Shown here piece by piece: positions 16,854 to 24,848 of a stretch of 26,961 bases of DNA. Below the pieces are notes generated by a model. It did no database searches. It saw nothing but the letters and a program-made list of their open reading frames with translations, and was not told where the DNA came from. A program made the position numbers and the translations under genes. Position 1 is the stretch's first letter. Each line of letters starts with the position of its first letter. Source of the DNA: Elusimicrobiota bacterium (GTDB taxonomy: Bacteria > CG03 > SLGR01 > PWQF01); contig PWOI01000190.1 in assembly GCA_003557485.1 (NCBI GenBank), positions 1 through 26,961 on the forward strand. Reading direction: 5' to 3'.

Positions 16854-18329
16854 ATGAAAGAACGAAAAGAAAATCAAACCCGAAAAAAAATCTTACTGGT
16901 TCTGTTTGGATTTTTTTTAAGTCTGGCGGTCCTGGAGTTGGGCCTGAGGGCAGGCGGCTTTCTTTTTTTATCTATTCAGCATTACAGGAACAGAGCAGCT
17001 ATTCGCAGGGTAGATGCCTATCGCATATTATGTATTGGTGAGTCAACTACTGCAAAACAGTATCCGCCCCATCTTCAAAATATACTGGATAATTTTGATG
17101 AGTTAGATATTGAATTCAGTGTAATTGATAAGGGACGGGTCGGCACTAATACTTCCATAATTTTATCAAAGATTGAAACAGATATTAAAACATATAGTCC
17201 GGATATGGTTATCACAATGATGGGCATTAATGATTACGGCGCGCATATGCCAACTTCCGACATAAAACCAGCAGAAGAGCAGCCCCTTATAAAGAGTTTG
17301 AGGATTTACAACCTGTGGCGACTCCTGCTTTTACATATTAGCAGCATTCGCGAGAGATCTGATACTGAAAAAGCCCCGCTCCGCCAATACGTCGGTAGTG
17401 ATATCTCAGAAATAGGTGTTCCTGCCGCTGAACAAGATATTTTACTGAAAGCCCTTGAGGAAGATCCCGAAAACACGGAAGCATTGCTGGGTTTAGCCCT
17501 GTTGTATCGGAATGTCAAGGGTAAATTTAATGATGCTGAGAAGCTTTTACGCAGGGCTATAACGGCTGAACCGGATAATGACACTTTTTACTATGAACTC
17601 GGCCTGGTATATGAAAAGAAAGAAAACTACGATGCCAGTGAATACTATTTCAAAAAGACAATAGAACTTAACCCTGAACATTATTATGCGCATAACACTT
17701 TAGGGGCGTATTATAGCGATACGGGAAAAATATCAGAAGCAGAAGAACTTTTACAAAAAGCTGTTTCTCTTAACCCTTATCCTATAAGGGCTCATTTTTT
17801 ACTTGGCGAGATGTTTTTCAGGGAGGGAAGACTGGAAGAATCTGAAAAAGAATTTCTGGAAATTTTAGAGATGGTTCCGAAACATTACGAGGCCATAGGA
17901 AATTTAGCAAGAATATACCAGCAGAAGGGTGATGAGGAATCGGCTGCCTTCTACAGAAAGAAAAAGCAGGGCTTAAAAAAACATTACGTACATTCAATGA
18001 CTGTTTCCAATTATAGGAGTCTCCATAAAATTTTAAACAAAAAAGGAATAACTCATATGTGTGTCCAGTATCCTATGCGTGCTGTAGAACCCTTAAAAAA
18101 TATATTCAGAGATTCTGAATATGGAGCGGATATAATATTTGTAGATAATGAAAAAGTCTTCCAGGAAGCCGTCGCAGAAGGAAATTACTGGGATTATTTT
18201 ATTGATTCGTTTGCCGGTGATTTCGGCCACTGTACGGAAAAAGGGAATAAACTCCTGGCTGAGAATATCGCAAAAGCAATACTGGGAGAGGCTTTCGGGG
18301 TTGATATGAAAGCGCGGGAAAAATTATGA
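16854..18329 (+). CDS. Membrane-anchored SGNH/GDSL hydrolase with TPR repeats (intact copy)
   Basis: The protein has 491 residues. The basic N-terminus and hydrophobic segment (about 12-40) form a signal anchor. The SGNH core has all expected blocks: G-E-S at 62-64 (Ser64 nucleophile), the V-I-D-K-G block with its glycine near 93, G-I-N-D at 124-127 (Asn126), and D-x-x-H at Asp456/His459 within D-S-F-A-G-D. An insertion of several TPR units (about 190-370) separates block III from block V, so the catalytic site is completed only after the repeats, which may control access or bind a partner. By family it should hydrolyse or transfer an ester, for example an O-acetyl group on an envelope glycan; that is inference. 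It is the closest relative in this window of the truncated gene at 86-841. The ATG lacks a clear ribosome-binding site. Confidence 0.88.
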   Translation: MKERKENQTRKKILLVLFGFFLSLAVLELGLRAGGFLFLSIQHYRNRAAIRRVDAYRILCIGESTTAKQYPPHLQNILDNFDELDIEFSVIDKGRVGTNTSIILSKIETDIKTYSPDMVITMMGINDYGAHMPTSDIKPAEEQPLIKSLRIYNLWRLLLLHISSIRERSDTEKAPLRQYVGSDISEIGVPAAEQDILLKALEEDPENTEALLGLALLYRNVKGKFNDAEKLLRRAITAEPDNDTFYYELGLVYEKKENYDASEYYFKKTIELNPEHYYAHNTLGAYYSDTGKISEAEELLQKAVSLNPYPIRAHFLLGEMFFREGRLEESEKEFLEILEMVPKHYEAIGNLARIYQQKGDEESAAFYRKKKQGLKKHYVHSMTVSNYRSLHKILNKKGITHMCVQYPMRAVEPLKNIFRDSEYGADIIFVDNEKVFQEAVAEGNYWDYFIDSFAGDFGHCTEKGNKLLAENIAKAILGEAFGVDMKAREKL

Positions 18330-18354
18330 GAGCCTTCATGTCTCACCCGCCAAT

Positions 18355-19983
18355 TTATTTTTCCACTATAAAATCACCTATAACAAGAGAGTCCAGTCCG
18401 CTTCCGTAGAATACAGATAAAGCATCCCGTGGAGAGTTGACTATGGGTTCGCGGCTGCGGTTGAAACTTGTATTTACACATACCCCGTATCCGGTATTCT
18501 CTTTCAATATACACAGCAGCCTGTGAAAAAGCGGGTTCTCATCCCGGCTTACCGTCTGTATCCTGGCCGTGGAATCAATATGCGTTACAGCCGGTATCTT
18601 TCTGCTGATGACATCGTAATTGATAGTCATAAAGGGGGATGATTTCTTTTTGCCTCTAAAAAATTCATCAAAATCCTCCTCCAGAACAGCTGGACAGAAA
18701 GGGCGGAACCCCTCCCTGAATTTTATCTTGCTGTTTATGAGCTCTTTCATCTCCGGGGCCAGGGCGTTTCCCAGGATACTCCGGCTCCCCAGGGCCCTGG
18801 GGCCGTACTCACTTCTTCCCTGAAACCACCCGATAACCTTATTATCCGCTATCATAGAAGCAGCCTCTTCGGATGTATCAGAGCTCTCCCTGTACCTTAC
18901 CCCGCAACCCTGGAGAACCTGTTCTATTTCCCGATTATCATAGGACGATCCCAGGCAGGCAGTACTCATTATCTCCGGTTTAAAACCTTCTTCCGCAGAC
19001 ATAAGATAAGCCGCGCCGAGAGAGAGCCCCGAATCCCCTGCGGCCGGCTGCACAAAAAGCTTTTCCGCCCAGTCCTGCTTAAGTATCATACGGTTAGCCG
19101 CGCAGTTCAGGGCCACCCCGCCGGCCATACATATGCTGCTCAGACCGGTCTTGCGGCAGTACCTCTCAAGAAGGGCCAGAAGGGCTTTTTCAAGAGTTTC
19201 CTGCGCTGCCGCCGCCGTATCCTTATAAAGCCCTGTTAAAGGAGCCCCCGGCATCCGGGGCGCGCCAAGCAAATCAATAAGCGAACGGGTATAAACCGCC
19301 TGCTGCCTGGAAGGCTGCCCCTGACCGGGTTCTGCCTGTTTAAAATATTTTTTATTTACAGTGTACCTTCCTCCGGAGACCTTTACTATATCGGAAGTAT
19401 CAACCCTGCCGGGCGTGCCGTAAGGGGCCAGCCCCATAAGTTTGTACTCATCTGTATCTCTAGTAAACCCGCAGAACTGGGTCATCATGGAGTAGAAAAT
19501 CCCAAGGCTGTTTCCCCGGGGTTCCTTATCCAGGAGCTTAAGCTTGCCGTTTTCACCCGTATATGCGTGAAGCGAGTCTCCGTCCCCGGAAGCATCCGTA
19601 GTAAGAACCAGGGCCTCGTCATATCCTGAAGCAAAGTATGCGCTTGCCGCGTGACAGAGATGATGGTGATACCTCTTTACCGGGGGAGAGAATCCGAACC
19701 TGCATGAGAGGTAATCTTTCAGCACATTCTCATACTCATCTCCCCAGGTGCTTCCATGAGAGGCAACTCCGCTGATATCTCTTAAGGTAATCCCCTCAAG
19801 ATCCAGGACCTCCCTGACCGAGAGTTCCGGGAGTTGTCCCGGTGAATGCTTTATGCGGTTGAGCCTCTCCTCCTCAACAGCCGCCGCAATGCGCCCGTTC
19901 TTTAAAAGCGCGGCGGAAACATCCTGGTAGCCGAGGCGCACCCCGCCGTTTATCCCCAGTATGTAGCAGTCCCTATTTGCCAT
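18355..19983 (-). CDS. NodU/TobZ-type carbamoyltransferase
   Basis: The protein has 542 residues, close to the usual family length. The N-terminal domain has the family opening (I-L-G-I-N-G-G), A-A-V-E-E-E-R-L-N-R-I-K-H (35-46), the metal and carbamoyl-adenylate site H-H-H-L-C-H-A-A-S (106-114), and T-T-D-A-S-G-D-G (128-135). The C-terminal half carries W-F-Q-G-R-S-E-Y-G-P-R-A-L-G, the ATP-side signature. These enzymes use carbamoyl phosphate and ATP to place a carbamoyl group on a sugar hydroxyl. It is the last gene of the 18355-23025 operon and overlaps the PP-loop amidotransferase by 11 bp, so its acceptor is probably the same nucleotide sugar or its glycan. The next gene is convergent, 25 bp away. 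Confidence 0.92.
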   Translation of the reverse strand: MANRDCYILGINGGVRLGYQDVSAALLKNGRIAAAVEEERLNRIKHSPGQLPELSVREVLDLEGITLRDISGVASHGSTWGDEYENVLKDYLSCRFGFSPPVKRYHHHLCHAASAYFASGYDEALVLTTDASGDGDSLHAYTGENGKLKLLDKEPRGNSLGIFYSMMTQFCGFTRDTDEYKLMGLAPYGTPGRVDTSDIVKVSGGRYTVNKKYFKQAEPGQGQPSRQQAVYTRSLIDLLGAPRMPGAPLTGLYKDTAAAAQETLEKALLALLERYCRKTGLSSICMAGGVALNCAANRMILKQDWAEKLFVQPAAGDSGLSLGAAYLMSAEEGFKPEIMSTACLGSSYDNREIEQVLQGCGVRYRESSDTSEEAASMIADNKVIGWFQGRSEYGPRALGSRSILGNALAPEMKELINSKIKFREGFRPFCPAVLEEDFDEFFRGKKKSSPFMTINYDVISRKIPAVTHIDSTARIQTVSRDENPLFHRLLCILKENTGYGVCVNTSFNRSREPIVNSPRDALSVFYGSGLDSLVIGDFIVEK

Positions 19984-21163
19984 GCTTAAAGTACTTTTCG
20001 TATGTTATTTTTGGCAGGAGGTTTGCCCTTGAGGCCATCCATATCGGAATCCGGAGAAGTTTTATATATCCGTATCCCGTTGGATAATCCCTGAAGGTTC
20101 TGGGAGGAAGGTTAAGGTAACTTTCAAATTCGTTCCGGGAAATCCCGAGCCTTTTTATGCAGAGGTCTATTATCCTTTCATCCTCAATATGGTACGCCCC
20201 GGAGGCCCTCTCGAGAGCCTTCTCCCTGGAAAGCTGCCCGGAGCGGACTAGAGCCGAATCACTGTTCATATTAAGGTCTATATTGAACTTTACCCGGTGA
20301 ACATAATGGATAAGGCTGTGATAAAGATCATCAAAATAATGAGCCCCGGGGTAAACCCATCCCAGTTCGTTTTTCAGTATTTCCTCAGCATCTTTCCTTA
20401 CATAATCCACATAATATAAAGGGGTCAGGGTCCTGATTTTTTTCAAAACAGTGTAGTAAGTCAGTTCTTTTTTACCCAGATTAAACCCAGGGTCCCCGGG
20501 TTTCCAGGGACGCAGCGGAACCATTCCAAGTTTTTTCTGCACATTGCGCAGGTAGTCGCCGTCAAAAAAAGACCAGGACAGGGGTTTTATTCCCTCTGTC
20601 CGGAAGGACTGCCCTATAAGGATATACTTTATGCCTTCCTGAAAAGCAGCCTCGTACAGAGAAGAAGCTATCCCTATATCCGTCCCAAGGTTCAGATCCG
20701 GGACAGAGGCCTTCAGGAATGTGATTTTAAGGTCTTTGGCCTCTCTCCAGTCGGAAGTAATCGTTCGAAGCTCAACCCCGAGCGCCTCCGCAGCCCGGCT
20801 CATATTCTCACCTCCCACAGGGTTGTCAAACCCGTCGTTAAAATGAACGGCAAGCGGCCGGAGGCCCCATTCCTTTACACACTTCCAAAGCAGATAGGTG
20901 CTGTCCCGGCCGCCGCTAACCCCAACCACACAGTCATACCCGGATTTCCCGGGAGTAGAGCGTATTTTTTCAAAGAAGGATTCAAGGATATCCTGCCCCT
21001 TCTTTCCGGAAGGGTAGATCTCAAGGAGCCTCTCATGCATGCGGCAGAAATTACATACCCCCTCAGCGTCAAAGTTTATACCCGGCACGGAGCTGTCCTG
21101 GATACAGCGGACGCATCTTCTGTGCTCTATATCAAGCTCTACACCGTTTACTATAACGCTCAT
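19973..21163 (-). CDS. PP-loop N-acetyl sugar amidotransferase (WbpG/PseA-like)
   Basis: The protein has 396 residues. An N-terminal four-cysteine zinc-type site (C17-x2-C20 and C37-x2-C40) precedes the ATP-pyrophosphatase PP-loop S-G-G-R-D-S (83-88), then H-F-N-D-G-F-D-N and a helical C-terminal half. This architecture is that of the N-acetyl sugar amidotransferases, which activate a sugar acetamido group with ATP and replace its oxygen with ammonia to give an acetamidino group, as in some O-antigens and flagellar nonulosonic acids. WbpG is known to work with a HisH-type glutaminase; none is present here. Instead the gene overlaps a nitrilase-superfamily amidohydrolase by 4 bp (ATGA). Its 3' end overlaps the carbamoyltransferase by 11 bp. 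Confidence 0.9.
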   Translation of the reverse strand: MSVIVNGVELDIEHRRCVRCIQDSSVPGINFDAEGVCNFCRMHERLLEIYPSGKKGQDILESFFEKIRSTPGKSGYDCVVGVSGGRDSTYLLWKCVKEWGLRPLAVHFNDGFDNPVGGENMSRAAEALGVELRTITSDWREAKDLKITFLKASVPDLNLGTDIGIASSLYEAAFQEGIKYILIGQSFRTEGIKPLSWSFFDGDYLRNVQKKLGMVPLRPWKPGDPGFNLGKKELTYYTVLKKIRTLTPLYYVDYVRKDAEEILKNELGWVYPGAHYFDDLYHSLIHYVHRVKFNIDLNMNSDSALVRSGQLSREKALERASGAYHIEDERIIDLCIKRLGISRNEFESYLNLPPRTFRDYPTGYGYIKLLRIPIWMASRANLLPKITYEKYFKHGK

Positions 21164-22008
21164 TTTATAACCGCTTCAAAATCGTATCCCTTTTTACGAA
21201 CTTTCTCTCCGATCTGCACACCTTTCTCCCGTCCGGAAACAGGGGAGGCTTCAAAAGTTATGAGTTCCCCGGCGAGCTCATTCACACTTCCTTTTGTGAT
21301 GATCCCTTCCGGAGATACCGCAAGGGACCCCCCCACCATTTTTTTCCCCTCGTAAGGCCCCCCTACTATGTACCCCACGGCAGTAGCGCTTATCAGGGTT
21401 ACATCGTATAGCCGCGCCACATGCTTAAGAGGCCGCTCCCATTTCTGGCTGTAAGGTTCGCGGCTCTCCGCTACAGAGTAATCAACCGTCCAGCTGGCCG
21501 GGGATAATATAAAGTCGGCACCCATTGATGCCAGGGTTTTAGCAATATGAAGGGATTCTATGTAATTATCTGAACATATGTTCAGTCCTATCTTTCCCAG
21601 GGCGGTATCAACAACCGATATCGAACCCCCCACCGTATAATAAGGAAATTCAACTTCCAGGAGGTTGATCTTACTGTACTTTAAGAGTATATTTCCGGAG
21701 CTGTCTATGAGAATAGCGCTGTTATAATTCCTGTCTTCTCTTCTTTCAGTAAGACCTACCGCCAGGAAAATCCCGTACCTGGCAGCAGCTTCACAGAAAA
21801 AGTCACTGTAACTCCCCGGAACGGGCCTGGCTTCATCAATGGAAGAAGGGTGTGTCCACCCGAAATCAATAGTTTCGGGAAGCACCGCCAGTCCGCATCC
21901 TTCCCGGGAAGCCCCGGCTACAAGTTTTTCGGCGCGCTCAAAATTTCTCTCCGGCTCCCCTCCTTCTACCAGAAGCTGAACCATAGCCGCTTTTACAGGT
22001 TTATCCAT
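21160..22008 (-). CDS. Nitrilase-superfamily carbon-nitrogen hydrolase
   Basis: The protein has 282 residues and a single CN-hydrolase domain. The catalytic triad is visible: Glu45 in V-L-P-E-T, Lys113 in Y-S-K-I-N, and the nucleophile Cys145 in G-L-N-I-C-S-D. The family hydrolyses amides or transfers the ammonia; members include amidases, omega-amidase, carbamoylputrescine hydrolase and the glutaminase domain of NAD synthetase. The protein sequence alone does not pick a substrate. Context does suggest one: it is translationally coupled (ATGA) to a PP-loop amidotransferase that needs ammonia and has no HisH partner in view, so it may be its glutaminase. It starts 24 bp after the oxidoreductase, with an AAGG nine bases before the ATG. 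Confidence 0.9.
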   Translation of the reverse strand: MDKPVKAAMVQLLVEGGEPERNFERAEKLVAGASREGCGLAVLPETIDFGWTHPSSIDEARPVPGSYSDFFCEAAARYGIFLAVGLTERREDRNYNSAILIDSSGNILLKYSKINLLEVEFPYYTVGGSISVVDTALGKIGLNICSDNYIESLHIAKTLASMGADFILSPASWTVDYSVAESREPYSQKWERPLKHVARLYDVTLISATAVGYIVGGPYEGKKMVGGSLAVSPEGIITKGSVNELAGELITFEASPVSGREKGVQIGEKVRKKGYDFEAVIK

Positions 22009-22032
22009 TTTTTACAACCTTAAACGAATCCT

Positions 22033-23025
22033 TTAAAACCTTTCCAGTCTCCCGCCTTTATTCATTGAACGGTCAGCCATCTCAAGTGTTTTTATTATAA
22101 GGATCTCCTCCTCGGGGCTTAATATCCCTTCAGAACGTTTGCTAACAGATGAGATAAAAGTTTCAAGCATAAGGTTCAGCGGCTCCCGAAGTGAAAACTT
22201 GGGGATTTTTATATCTCCAAGCCGGAAATCTATAAGGGCGCTGCGTTTATTATCTTTTTTATGACGGTAATCATATATCTTCAATTTGTCTGTCGGTTCA
22301 ATATCATCATATATAAGCATTTTATTTTCTCCGCCCACTATCATCTGCCTTATTTTGACCGGAGAGGCCCAGGAAGAGTTAACATGGACCATTACCCCAG
22401 AACTGTATGTTATAAACATATGCGCGAGGTCGGCTGTGTTGTAGGTATTATGAACCTTCCCTATGCACCTTAGATTTTCGGGGGTTTCATCAAAAAAGTA
22501 ATTTATTATGGAAAGATCGTGGGAGGCCAGGTCCCAGACAACACTGATATCACTATGGTAGATACCGAGGTTTATCCTTTTGGAATCCAGGTAGATTATA
22601 CTGCCGAAACTCTCATTCTCAAGGATCTGCTTCATTTTCCGGACTGCACCGTTGTAAAGAAAAGTATGATCAACCATTAAAACCAGGTTTTTCTTTTCAG
22701 CGGTGTCAAGGAGAATTTCAGCCTGCTTTGCGCTTACGGTCATAGGCTTCTCAACCAGAACATGCTTTCCTTCTTTCAGGGCTTTTATGGCGTATTCAAA
22801 GTGAGAGTTTACCGGAGTAGCTATTACAACAGCATCGATGGCGGGGTCCTTTATTAAATCTTCCGGATAAACAGTGGTCTTTATTTTTAAATGTTTCTGG
22901 TTTAGCAGGTTAAGTCTTTTTCTATCCTTATCCGCCACCTGCACTTCTTTCACATTAGGCAAAGAAAGTAGATTCCTCAGGAGATTGGGCCCCCAGTAAC
23001 CGTATCCGAACAAAGCTATTTTCAT
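22033..23025 (-). CDS. Gfo/Idh/MocA family sugar oxidoreductase (WbpB/WlbA-like)
   Basis: The protein has 330 residues. The N-terminal Rossmann domain opens with G-Y-G-Y-W-G (7-12) for NAD(P); the family signature V-E-K-P (about 91-94) supplies the lysine near the nicotinamide, and D-L-A-S-H-D carries the active-site Asp and His in the C-terminal substrate domain. The W-D-L-A-S-H-D form and the length fit the branch that oxidises C3 of UDP-N-acetyl-glucosaminuronate (WbpB/WlbA) in diacetamido sugar synthesis, though the exact substrate cannot be read off. It is the first gene of the operon, with CAGGA ten bases before its ATG and a promoter candidate at 23198-23226. As a WbpB-like step upstream of a WbpG-like step it fits an acetamidino-uronate pathway; the aminotransferase, acetyltransferase and epimerase are not in the window. 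Confidence 0.88.
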   Translation of the reverse strand: MKIALFGYGYWGPNLLRNLLSLPNVKEVQVADKDRKRLNLLNQKHLKIKTTVYPEDLIKDPAIDAVVIATPVNSHFEYAIKALKEGKHVLVEKPMTVSAKQAEILLDTAEKKNLVLMVDHTFLYNGAVRKMKQILENESFGSIIYLDSKRINLGIYHSDISVVWDLASHDLSIINYFFDETPENLRCIGKVHNTYNTADLAHMFITYSSGVMVHVNSSWASPVKIRQMIVGGENKMLIYDDIEPTDKLKIYDYRHKKDNKRSALIDFRLGDIKIPKFSLREPLNLMLETFISSVSKRSEGILSPEEEILIIKTLEMADRSMNKGGRLERF

Positions 23026-23197
23026 GTTAATAAAATCCTGTAATCACTCAGAGTCTGACTGGTGCAATTACCCGGACAGGATACTTTTTGCACTGGCAGA
23101 ATACTCCGAGTATTATTAATTTCATGCCTCGTGTATGAAAAAAGCTTGCAGAACAACTTCCTTAACCTCGTATTAATCAATGGCTCTAACATTGAAA

Positions 23198-23226
23198 AGT
23201 GTAATTTATTCTCTAATAAATTGCAA
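23198..23226 (-). promoter_or_regulatory. Candidate promoter of the sugar-modification operon
   Basis: On the minus strand TTGCAA (23226-23221) and TACACT (23203-23198) are 17 bp apart, each matching four of six consensus bases. The start point would be near 23190, giving a leader of about 165 nt before the oxidoreductase ATG. Confidence 0.38.
23203..23222. promoter_or_regulatory. Operator-like dyad in the promoter spacer
   Basis: AATTTATT (23203-23210) and AATAAATT (23215-23222) are exact complements separated by CTCT. The dyad fills the spacer between the -35 and -10 boxes of the minus-strand promoter, the position expected for a repressor site or a spacer-binding activator. Confidence 0.4.
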
Positions 23227-23252
23227 GGAAACAAGTTTAACCAAGAAGAATT

Positions 23253-23281
23253 TTGCTAAAATATATGTATTTTGTTAAAAT
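23253..23281 (+). promoter_or_regulatory. Candidate promoter of the B12-type radical SAM gene
   Basis: TTGCTA (23253-23258) and TAAAAT (23276-23281) are separated by 17 bp and match consensus at four and five of six positions. The predicted leader is about 95 nt. Confidence 0.42.
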
Positions 23282-23383
23282 TATTAAAAATACTGATTAT
23301 TTCAGACCGTTTAAGTTTCTAGGATCTGATGTCCCGGTAAAGACTTTTGGTGCCTTTAATGACAGAACCCGGAAAATTGATAA

Positions 23384-24802
23384 ATGAAATTACTTCTCAT
23401 AAATCCTCATGAACAAAACATTATAAGTACGCGTCCGGTAATGGCGCTGGAAAAAAATTCCGCTTTTTTCCCTTCTCTCGGCCTTCTTTACATTGCCACC
23501 TATCTCAACTCCTCACGGAATCATAGAGCCGAAGTAATTGATATAAGCGCTCAAAATCCGGAAGCGCTTTTCCCAAAGCTTCTGAGTTTCAAGCCCCAGG
23601 TGGCGGGAATAAACGTTACCTCTTTTAATTTACTCAGCGCGCTTGATGTAGCCCGAACTATAAAAAGAATAAATCCTAATATAAAAATAATCCTGGGCGG
23701 CCCGCATGCTACAATATACCCTGCTGAAACCGCTTCATACGAAAATGTTGATTTTGCCGTTTCAGGGGAGGGAGAAAAAACAACCCTTCACCTGCTGGAC
23801 TCTCTGGAATCATCCGGAAGAGCAGATAATATACCGGGAGTAACTTTCACTACAGATGGCGGCCGGATTATCACAACACCTCCGGAACTTATAGAAGACC
23901 TGGATTCTCTGCCGTTTCCCGACAGAACACTTCTTCCTTACAAAAAACACTTCAATATATTAAGCGAAAGAAAACCATCCACCACCATGTTTAGCGGGAG
24001 AGGATGCAATCATAACTGCAGTTTCTGTTATCACAGTTTCGGCAGAGCAATACGACTGAGAAGCGCGAGTAATGTTGCCGATGAAATGGAATATGTCTCC
24101 CGTCTGGGCATAAGAGATGTTTTTTTCTTTGATGATTCTTTTACTGTAAGCCGCAAAAGGGTGATAGAACTGTGTATTGACCTGATCAGACGCTCCCTGA
24201 ATCTTGAATGGGCAGTAAGAGGTCGTGTCGACTCAGTGGACAGTGAGATGCTCAGATATATGAAGGCTGCAGGATGCAGGAGAATACATTACGGTGTCGA
24301 AACTGCCAACAAGGAAACTCTGCGAAGTTATGATAAAAGAATAACCCCTGAAAAAGTACGGCATGCTTTCAGGCTGACAAGAAATTCCGGGATAAAAATC
24401 GGGGCAGATTTTATGCTGGGAGGTCCGGGAGAAACCTATTCCAAAATAATAAACACAGTTAACTACTGCCTTGAATTGAACCCTGATTTTGCTTTTTTTG
24501 ACATAACAACCCCCTATCCTAAAACAAGATTATATCACCAGGCTCTTGCAAAAGGGATATTGGATTCTGATTACTGGGGTGATTTTGCCGCTTCCCCGGA
24601 TAGGGAAATGAGGATAAAATACTGGGAGGAATATCTCAGCAGGGGAGAACTGGAATCCCTTTTAAGAAAGGCCGTTTTCAGGTTTTATTTCCGCCCGCTT
24701 TATATCCTTAAGCTTCTCTATTTTACCCGCTCCTTCTCAAGTTTGTTCGGTAAATTCAAAAAATCAGTTACGATGGTCAACTACTTATTTAAAAACCTGT
24801 AG
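23384..24802 (+). CDS. B12-binding-domain radical SAM protein
   Basis: The protein has 472 residues. The N-terminal Rossmann-like domain (about 1-150) has the cobalamin-binding family pattern (L-L-I-N-P at the start, V-I-D-I-S near 51-55, L-G-G-P-H-A-T at 104-110, V-S-G-E-G-E near 127-131) but lacks the D-x-H-x-x-G lower-ligand motif, as do many family members. The radical SAM domain has C-N-H-N-C-S-F-C (Cys208, Cys212, Cys215) and a downstream F-F-D-D-S segment. A basic C-terminal tail of about 70 residues follows. Such enzymes do methylations and ring rearrangements on lipids, sugars, cofactors and natural products; the substrate cannot be told here. It stands alone on the plus strand with its own promoter candidate and converges on the next gene with a 10-bp gap. 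Confidence 0.88.
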   Translation: MKLLLINPHEQNIISTRPVMALEKNSAFFPSLGLLYIATYLNSSRNHRAEVIDISAQNPEALFPKLLSFKPQVAGINVTSFNLLSALDVARTIKRINPNIKIILGGPHATIYPAETASYENVDFAVSGEGEKTTLHLLDSLESSGRADNIPGVTFTTDGGRIITTPPELIEDLDSLPFPDRTLLPYKKHFNILSERKPSTTMFSGRGCNHNCSFCYHSFGRAIRLRSASNVADEMEYVSRLGIRDVFFFDDSFTVSRKRVIELCIDLIRRSLNLEWAVRGRVDSVDSEMLRYMKAAGCRRIHYGVETANKETLRSYDKRITPEKVRHAFRLTRNSGIKIGADFMLGGPGETYSKIINTVNYCLELNPDFAFFDITTPYPKTRLYHQALAKGILDSDYWGDFAASPDREMRIKYWEEYLSRGELESLLRKAVFRFYFRPLYILKLLYFTRSFSSLFGKFKKSVTMVNYLFKNL

Positions 24803-24810
24803 GACTCTTC

Positions 24811-24848
24811 CTTCAATACCCCGGAATTTTAGAAAGAAGGTATTGAAG
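24811..24848. terminator. Hairpin between convergent genes
   Basis: CTTCAATACC (24811-24820) and GGTATTGAAG (24839-24848) form a perfect 10-bp inverted repeat with an 18-nt loop, spanning the stop codon and last codons of the minus-strand gene, just past the plus-strand stop at 24802. No T-run follows directly on the plus strand; on the minus strand a TTTTT lies about 10 bp beyond. It may act as a bidirectional transcription barrier. Confidence 0.45.

Larger units (their letters stand above)
23026..23383. other. Divergent intergenic region, 358 bp, no gene seen
   Basis: This AT-rich gap separates the minus-strand sugar operon from the plus-strand radical SAM gene. It holds two promoter candidates in opposite directions (23198-23226 minus and 23253-23281 plus) and a dyad at 23203-23222. 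Short open frames on both strands have no recognisable domain. Confidence 0.6.

Noticed and set aside
20843-21355. 170-residue plus-strand open frame
   Set aside because: It is antisense to the conserved PP-loop and CN-hydrolase coding sequences and spans their junction; the composition is low-complexity and no family is recognised.
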